From NCBI GenBank assembly GCA_038198445.1, contig JBBPZZ010000137.1:1-18244 (forward strand): DNA of 18,244 nucleotides. Direction: 5' to 3'. The notes under the pieces were generated by a model that searched no databases, was not told the DNA's origin, and saw only the letters and a program-made list of their open reading frames with translations. Source of the DNA: JACDDK01 sp038198445 (lineage in GTDB: Bacteria > Actinomycetota > Rubrobacteria > Rubrobacterales > Rubrobacteraceae). Shown here piece after piece: positions 13,870 through 18,244 of this stretch; the first letter of the stretch is position 1; each line of letters starts with the position of its first letter. Made by a program: the position numbers and the translations under genes.

Positions 13870-15500
13870 GTTGAGGTTCTCGCGACTCGGAGGATAATCG
13901 CCTTGCCGTAAGTGAAGAAGAGATCTCCCTCCGCATTCGAGCCTGCTTCCGGTGGTACGAGCTGCACCTCTCGTACCCGCTTGGCTCCGGCTTGCTCCAA
14001 CCCGGCGGCGACATTATCGCGTTCCAGGTCGACCGCCGGGTCGATATGGTGCGTCGGGAACTTAAAGTTCGGCGCGAGTTCTATGTTCGTGTCCAAGCTT
14101 GCGTTGCCGACCCAGACCGGCGTGCCGTCGGCCAGCGTGAGGCCGCTCGTCCAGAAGCGCGCGTGGTGCCGGGCGGAGCTGGCGTCCGTCTGCTGCTCGA
14201 TGGCCCAATCCTGCGGGTAGCCATCGAGGAAATCCGGGCTGACCGGCGCCGCTTGGTATGGCTTGCTTTGAAGACTGTTCAGCGTGATCTGCCACGACGA
14301 GGCGGGCGTGATGGGCAACGCAATGTTCCACCCCGACCGGAGGAATGCCTCTTCGAGTGACGCTCGTGAGCCGATGAGTATTAGCGAGACGGGTTGTATG
14401 CGCCGTCCAGTCATCGTCTCGCTCCAATGCGGCAATCGAGCAACTATCTGATCGTCGACGGATGACGCGGCAAGCCGGGTCCTCTCGCGGGAAGGAGCAG
14501 TGAAGTCCGTCCGCGCAGCCGGTGCTTTACAGCCACCGATGAGCAACGCCAGGAGAGCCAGAAAAACCACGAGAGCGGCCACCGTGCGAGGTAGCGGTAT
14601 CCGCGGAATCCGCAACCATCGGGCGAGAGCGGCCAGCAGACAGGCGGTCCCCGCGCCAAGCAGCGTGCCGCCCCACAGATCCGTGAACCAGGCGGCTCCC
14701 AGTGCCGCCAGATCGAGCATCCCAAGTCCTACGGTAAGGATCGTCGCGGAGATAAGGAGGGCCCGTGACCACCAGTGACGGGGCCACGCCACAAGGAGGA
14801 AGGTGCTGAGGAGGGCGGCGAAGGTGGCGAGTGAGGGTCGGGGAAGCCGGTAACGGGGGCAACTATCGCGAACCGGTCGGGTAGCGGTGGGTGAGGTATG
14901 ACGTTGTCCAGCAGAACGGCGAGCAGCGCCGCGGCGACCGGCGAGAGAAAAGGGATCGCCCGAAGCGGCCGCTCCATGAGAGCTACCGCCACCAACAGCC
15001 CGAAAACCGATAGCGTGAGGGGGGTTGATGACGCCGGCAGCTATGCGTACCGGTTCTCCGAGGGCCGGGACGCGGAAGGTTGCAAGCAGATGGAGTACCC
15101 GAACATCGGCGCGAGCTGCGGGATCGTTTACCAGGATGTCCTGGAGAACCGAGCCAAAACCGATGAACCACGCCACCATCGCAACACCGCTCAGGAGCGT
15201 CGCCGGCCATCCTGACGGGCGATCCGCAAGGCGCCTGATTACCCATCTTGTTAGTTGAGGGTGAGCCGTGCGCCAGTAAGCGATGCGAGGCCTTGAGACT
15301 AACCAAATGGCGGATGCGTGTATGCTACCGGGCACCTCCCTGCGCAGTAGTCCCCCAGCGACGAGGAAAAGCGTGGGGAGCAAAACGAGGACAGCGACGC
15401 CGAGAAAGAGTGGATCGCCCCAGAGGTCGAGTTGACCTATTAATTGCCACGTTGCCCAGATGGCGATGGCCGCTGCGGCGAGGCGGATAAGACCGCGCAT
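13866..15500 (-). CDS. PAP2-like/LssY_C membrane protein with frame-disrupted, catalytically dead PAP2 region
   Basis: The open frame of 544 codons starts at ATG 15500, with GAGGG nine bases upstream; the ATG overlaps the TGA of a preceding frame as TGATG. The N-terminal 150 residues resemble the middle part of DedA-PAP2-LssY_C fusion proteins (helices, then GWPATLLSGVAMVAWFIGFG and ILVNDPAARADVRVLHLLAT). From the G6 run at 15019-15024 to about 14842 the frame is shifted. The other frame there continues the membrane protein (VFGLLVAVALMERPL, VAAALLAVLLDNVI). The original frame then resumes with PSLATFAALL and AWFTDLWGG, where PSGH and the SR-x5-H-x3-D motif would be expected. The last 200 residues are an intact LssY_C domain (RHHARFW-like, HHIDPAVDLERDNV). 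The protein may be an inactive phosphatase with a live LssY_C part, or a pseudogene. Confidence 0.7.
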   Translation of the reverse strand: MRGLIRLAAAAIAIWATWQLIGQLDLWGDPLFLGVAVLVLLPTLFLVAGGLLRREVPGSIHASAIWLVSRPRIAYWRTAHPQLTRWVIRRLADRPSGWPATLLSGVAMVAWFIGFGSVLQDILVNDPAARADVRVLHLLATFRVPALGEPVRIAAGVINPPHAIGFRAVGGGSSHGAAASGDPFSLAGRRGAARRSAGQRHTSPTATRPVRDSCPRYRLPRPSLATFAALLSTFLLVAWPRHWWSRALLISATILTVGLGMLDLAALGAAWFTDLWGGTLLGAGTACLLAALARWLRIPRIPLPRTVAALVVFLALLALLIGGCKAPAARTDFTAPSRERTRLAASSVDDQIVARLPHWSETMTGRRIQPVSLILIGSRASLEEAFLRSGWNIALPITPASSWQITLNSLQSKPYQAAPVSPDFLDGYPQDWAIEQQTDASSARHHARFWTSGLTLADGTPVWVGNASLDTNIELAPNFKFPTHHIDPAVDLERDNVAAGLEQAGAKRVREVQLVPPEAGSNAEGDLFFTYGKAIILRVARTST

Positions 15501-15628
15501 CAGGCCATACCCTCGTAAGCAGCCCGTAAGTGAAAGTCGCTGACTGTCGACATCCGACTGGAGATCGTGCTGATCACCGTGGGCGGACAATGATGGACTG
15601 TAAACTCCTTGTTTCCCGATCTGCCATC

Positions 15629-15924
15629 CCAGAGGGGCATCTTGAGCACCCCGGCGGGGATCGACATGCCGCTGCGCGCGAGTAGCACGACACGGGCGAA
15701 GGGCCCAGCCCAGGGCCAGTACCCCTCGAACCACCCCTTAGCAAGGTCGAGGTCCGGCCAGGTCACGCGCAGGAGGCGCCCATGGCGGAGGGCAAGCGGG
15801 CGGCTTCCCCGTCGGCCCAGACTGTGAGCACCGACATTCCGGCGCTCTCGACCATCACTCCGAAGAGAACGATCAGGTAGCCGTACTCGGCGCTCAGATG
15901 GAGAATCTGTTCTATGCGCGACAT
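15629..15924 (-). pseudogene. decayed DedA-family remnant
   Basis: An ATG at 15924, with GGCAGG eight bases upstream, begins a DedA-like start: HLSAEYGYLIVLFGVMVESAGMS. This matches the early Y-G-x-x-x-x-F-x-x-x-x-E-x-x-G part of DedA. The reading then leaves the family and stops at 15763. In another frame, from about 15781, the sequence picks up a later DedA segment: GRLLRV, LDLAKGWFEGYWPWAGPFAR and SGMSIPAGVLKMPLW, the place of the R-x-x-P...AG-x-x-MP motif. That too is lost after about 15629. About 40 residues, including the G-x-P-x-P-G-E region, are missing. This is a broken DedA copy with an internal deletion plus frameshift, 19 bp after the intact PAP2 gene and just before the PAP2/LssY_C gene. 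Confidence 0.6.
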
Positions 15925-15943
15925 CGTTTCAGCCTGCCCTCTC

Positions 15944-16732
15944 TCACGTTCGCCCGTTCGTGCCCCGTGTCCGCCCCAAGCGCCAGAAAACGAAGACGGT
16001 TCCCACCGCCGCGGCCCAGGAGGTGCCGAGAAGATATCCTCCCAGAACGTCGGTCGGGTAGTGAACGCCTAGGTAGAGTCGGCTGAATCCGATCAGGACT
16101 ACGAGCACCACCCCCAGCCCCATCAAGCCCCATCTGCGCCAACCCTCTAGTCTAAGTGCCACGAGCAACACCAGGACCCCCCAGAAACTCACGGCTATGG
16201 TCGCGTGACCGCTGGGGAACGCGTACGAGGAGGGGCCGTGGTAACTTGAAAAGTGGAAAAGGTGCGGACGAGCCCGATGGTCGAGGTTCTTGAGCGTGGT
16301 GGAAAGCACTACGCTACCCGGGGCACAGATCAGCAAGAACAGAGCGTAGATCTTCGAGCCGCTGCGGTAGAAAAGGTAAGCGGCGATGGCGAAGGCCACT
16401 GTCACCACCGAGTAGTAGCCTAAGAAGGTTACGGCTATCATTGGCCCCTCCAACCAAGCGGGGAAGAGTGAGTGTATCCGCCGAAGCAGCGCGATGTCTA
16501 TGCTCATGGTGTTGCCCTTGGTGACTACCATGGTCAGCCCCCAGAAGGCCACGAGCGTTCCTAAAGAGAGCGACGCCAACAAAATGAGCTCCGCTTTCGG
16601 GGAAATGTCTGGGTGCGGATCACGTCTATCTTCTAACTCGTCTCTCCCCTGACCCGGCTTGGACAGAGATCGCGAGGCCGCCGCTCCCCGAACATGTCGA
16701 GCCGAGTTCATAGCAGGCAAAAGATAATCCAT
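15944..16732 (-). CDS. PAP2-family lipid phosphatase
   Basis: This membrane phosphatase of the type-2 phosphatidic acid phosphatase family acts on lipid phosphates such as undecaprenyl diphosphate or phosphatidylglycerol phosphate on the outer face. The 262-aa product starts with a soluble charged segment (1-46) and then has about six helices. All three catalytic motifs are intact: Lys148-x6-Arg155-Pro156 (KNLDHRARP), PSGH at 173-176, and Ser217-Arg218-x5-His224-x3-Asp228 (SRLYLGVHYPTD). The ATG at 16732 has AGGGAG six bases upstream. It follows an intact DedA gene by 38 bp on the same strand. Which lipid it uses cannot be told from sequence, but the neighbours DedA and UppP favour the undecaprenyl carrier. 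Confidence 0.93.
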   Translation of the reverse strand: MDYLLPAMNSARHVRGAAASRSLSKPGQGRDELEDRRDPHPDISPKAELILLASLSLGTLVAFWGLTMVVTKGNTMSIDIALLRRIHSLFPAWLEGPMIAVTFLGYYSVVTVAFAIAAYLFYRSGSKIYALFLLICAPGSVVLSTTLKNLDHRARPHLFHFSSYHGPSSYAFPSGHATIAVSFWGVLVLLVALRLEGWRRWGLMGLGVVLVVLIGFSRLYLGVHYPTDVLGGYLLGTSWAAAVGTVFVFWRLGRTRGTNGRT

Positions 16733-16770
16733 TCATTTCTCCCTGACGAGATTAGTATCCATCGCAACGA

Positions 16771-17436
16771 TTACGAGGGCTGATCTTCCTGGAACCCTTC
16801 TAGCGACCCCGGAAACGCCTGCTCCGCTTTCTCTTCCAGCCGGGACTCCGAGCGGCGCACGATGATCACTGCGGCGACGACGATGATCACGGCCACCACG
16901 GCGATCGCGACCCCTATAGGTCTGCCGAGGCGCTCGATCTCGTGTCCCAGGTAGTAGGCGCCGATACCGAAGATGCTCGCCCAGATAATCCCGCCGGCGG
17001 CATTGAAGATCAGGAAGCGCCACCAGGGCATGCGATTGGTGCCGGCCAGGAAGGCCGCGTAGGTACGCAAGACCGAGACGAACCGGCCGAAGAAGACGAC
17101 CTTCCCGCCATGCAGGAGGAAGAGGTAGCGTCCAACCTTGAGCTTGGCCTGGTCGAGCCGGATGTACTTGCCGTAGCGCACCAGTAGCCGGTAGCCTCCC
17201 CAGTAGCCGATGCCGAAGCCTATGTTGTCACCGATGATTGCCCCAGCCGCCGCCGCCGCGATGACGAAGGGGATAGAGAGATTACCGGTCGTGCCCGCGT
17301 AGATGGCGGCCGTGACGAGCATGGTCTCGCCTGGGAAAGGAATCCCGAGGCTCTCGATGCCGATGAAGGCGAATACCGCGGTGTAGCCATAGGAAGCGAT
17401 GGCGTGGTGAAGGTCGATCACGGCGAGAGTCGTCAT
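16771..17436 (-). CDS. DedA-family membrane protein
   Basis: DedA (SNARE-associated/VTT) proteins are transporters of polyprenyl or other lipid phosphates; members have been shown to flip undecaprenyl phosphate back to the cytosolic leaflet. From ATG 17436 the protein has 221 aa and opens VIDLHHAIASYGYTAVFAFI. The E-S-L-G-I-P-F-P-G-E-T re-entrant motif follows, at about 28-38. GDNIGFGIGYWGGYRLL, FFGRFVSVLRTY and AAFLAGTNRMPWWRFLIFNA come next, the second conserved membrane motif with its Arg and Pro. A last helix and a charged C-terminal tail finish it. A TTG at 17478 would add 14 non-hydrophobic residues. The PAP2 gene follows 38 bp later, so flippase and phosphatase are probably co-expressed. 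Confidence 0.94.
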   Translation of the reverse strand: MTTLAVIDLHHAIASYGYTAVFAFIGIESLGIPFPGETMLVTAAIYAGTTGNLSIPFVIAAAAAGAIIGDNIGFGIGYWGGYRLLVRYGKYIRLDQAKLKVGRYLFLLHGGKVVFFGRFVSVLRTYAAFLAGTNRMPWWRFLIFNAAGGIIWASIFGIGAYYLGHEIERLGRPIGVAIAVVAVIIVVAAVIIVRRSESRLEEKAEQAFPGSLEGFQEDQPS

Positions 17437-17516
17437 CCAGTTCACGAATCCTTCATCCGGCGTCGCCAGGCTGGGCAACTAGTGCCCGGCCTCGAGGAAC
17501 CACGTTCCGGCGGTCA

Positions 17517-18047
17517 TCAGCCTTGCTCATCTTCGGCGACTCTTTGGTGCTCGTAGATCTCCTGAGCGAAAGCCTCCAGTACCCCGGCGCAGCGCTCCAC
17601 TTCCTCCGCCGCCCGCACACGGCCATCCGCACCGAAGGAATCGCGGGCCTCCACCTGCGCGATGTACCTGTGCAGACGTTCCAGGTTGCTTTCCTCGTCT
17701 TCTAGCTCAGCGAAAGTGAACTTACCCTTGCGCCGCTCTCGCTCGATCTCCTCCCGAAAACGCTCGGTCTCGTCGACGACCTCCTCGTACTCCTCGTCAC
17801 GGGCGGCGTTGAAGCGGGTCATAGTCCTTTTGTGCCAGGCCTCGTCCGGAGAAGAGGTCTCCAGTATGCTGACCTCTCCCCCGTACTCCTCGATGCGGCG
17901 GGCGATACGTTCGTAGGCGGCCCGATTGTCATCTGAGAGGGGAAGAAGGCAGACCGCGTGCTGCAGCGAGAGAACCCCCAGCCGCCGAACCTCGCGCCAG
18001 ATGGTGGTACGGGCCGAGGACGAGCCCTTAGACGACTGATGTGTAAT
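17517..18047 (-). pseudogene. ChrB-like (chromate resistance) protein, N-terminus lost
   Basis: The open frame reads from just after a TGA at 18048-18050 to the stop at 17517. It matches ChrB N-domain proteins: ARTTIWREVRRLGVLSLQHA, VCLLPLSDDNRAAYERIARR, EEYGGEVSIL and DEAWHKRTMTRFNAARDEEY. A charged helical C-terminus ends in EIYEHQRVAEDEQG. No ATG, GTG or TTG lies between the stop and ATG 17822, and the W-L-L-x-Y-x-x-P start of the family is missing, so the 5' end is broken. Initiation at 17822 would give only the last 101 aa, without the conserved core. ChrB family members act in chromate sensing or resistance. The break lies where sequence next to a divergent transposase gene begins. Confidence 0.72.
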
Positions 18048-18244
18048 TCAGATTCACAGAGAAGGAGCCAGGATCGTATGCTGATGTACCAAACTCTCTC
18101 CAACGGATGGTGCCATCATGGATCTCGACTCCTTCTTGATCTCATTGTACGTTCTTGTAGACGATCGATTGAAGATCACCCACTCCTCGGAGCCACCGAG
18201 AGCCGGGCGGCCAGTGCAGCTTACGGACTCCGAGGTCATCACCC
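18030..18244 (+). mobile_element. left part of an insertion sequence (IS982-like), runs off the window
   Basis: Sequence from about 18030 is no longer ChrB-like, is visibly lower in GC than the neighbourhood, and leads into a transposase start at 18118. The terminal inverted repeat and target duplication cannot be identified, because the other end lies outside the window. The left boundary is therefore uncertain between about 18030 and 18110. Confidence 0.5.
18118..18244 (+). CDS. transposase N-terminus, IS982-like (partial)
   Basis: An ATG at 18118 opens a frame that runs to the window end (42 codons). It begins MDLDSFLISLYVLVDDRLKI and continues with RAGRPVQLTDSEVIT. The order LYVLVDD, then a basic stretch with G-R-P, then L-T/S-D-S-E-V-I/L-T is the recognisable start of IS982/IS4-like DDE transposases. 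The catalytic residues lie beyond the window. Only a weak GGATGGTG precedes the start. It is oriented away from the truncated ChrB gene. Confidence 0.72.
   Translation, partial: MDLDSFLISLYVLVDDRLKITHSSEPPRAGRPVQLTDSEVIT

Noticed and set aside
15501..15734. Upstream extension of the PAP2/LssY_C frame to 15734
   Set aside because: The extra 78 codons are Arg/Gln/Ser-rich, overlap the DedA remnant in another frame, and family similarity begins at the ATG at 15500, which has a ribosome site.
18054..18242. Minus-strand 62-codon frame at the right edge
   Set aside because: It is antisense to the transposase start and has no recognisable motif.
1..18244. CRISPR arrays, tRNA or rRNA genes
   Set aside because: No regularly spaced repeats, no cloverleaf with a T-loop GGTTCGAxxCC pattern in the gaps, and no rRNA-like conserved blocks were seen.

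Overview
The window is high-GC, densely packed bacterial chromosome from one clade, read here as a deep-branching, Rubrobacter-like actinobacterium. That is an inference from three things: high-GC codon use with frequent GTG and TTG starts, a folate-dependent trmFO (rare in Actinobacteria but expected in Rubrobacterales), and an actinobacterial-style YidC. No rRNA or tRNA gene and no CRISPR array were seen.

Left part (1-7009). The C-terminal end of an SDR oxidoreductase is followed by a small three-helix membrane protein and trmFO (tRNA U54 methylation), all on the plus strand. Convergent to these is a minus-strand group: an unrecognised 196-aa protein, a class I aminotransferase and D-Ala-D-Ala ligase (ddl) with 3-4 bp gaps, then a D-Ala-D-Ala carboxypeptidase (dacA-like) about 130 bp further on. 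Ligase and carboxypeptidase make and trim the same peptidoglycan dipeptide. A divergent rdgB-type house-cleaning nucleotide pyrophosphatase follows.

Middle (7006-10613). A tight plus-strand operon encodes the E1 alpha, E1 beta and E2 subunits of a pyruvate (2-oxoacid) dehydrogenase complex, with gaps of 3 and 1 bp. It ends in a strong bidirectional hairpin terminator. No E3 gene is present.

Right part (10636-18047), almost all on the minus strand and all about the envelope. It holds an Asp23/Gls24 protein, a YidC insertase, a small four-helix membrane protein and UppP (undecaprenyl-diphosphatase). Upstream of UppP lies a lipid-carrier region: an intact DedA and an intact PAP2 phosphatase, then a decayed second DedA and a second PAP2 protein with an LssY_C domain. 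In this second PAP2 the catalytic residues are gone and about 60 codons are read out of frame between two compensating frameshifts. DedA, PAP2 and UppP families all act in handling or recycling undecaprenyl phosphate, so the region looks like a carrier-recycling island that arose by duplication of a DedA-PAP2 pair followed by decay of one copy.

Right edge (18030-18244). A ChrB-like chromate-resistance gene has lost its start and N-terminus, and the first 42 codons of an IS982-like transposase begin next to it on the opposite strand. The simplest reading is an insertion sequence that truncated the ChrB gene.

I saw no clearly new defence or biosynthetic system. The best leads are the decayed DedA/PAP2/LssY_C copy, the altered metal-ligand motif in Ddl, and the IS-ChrB junction.
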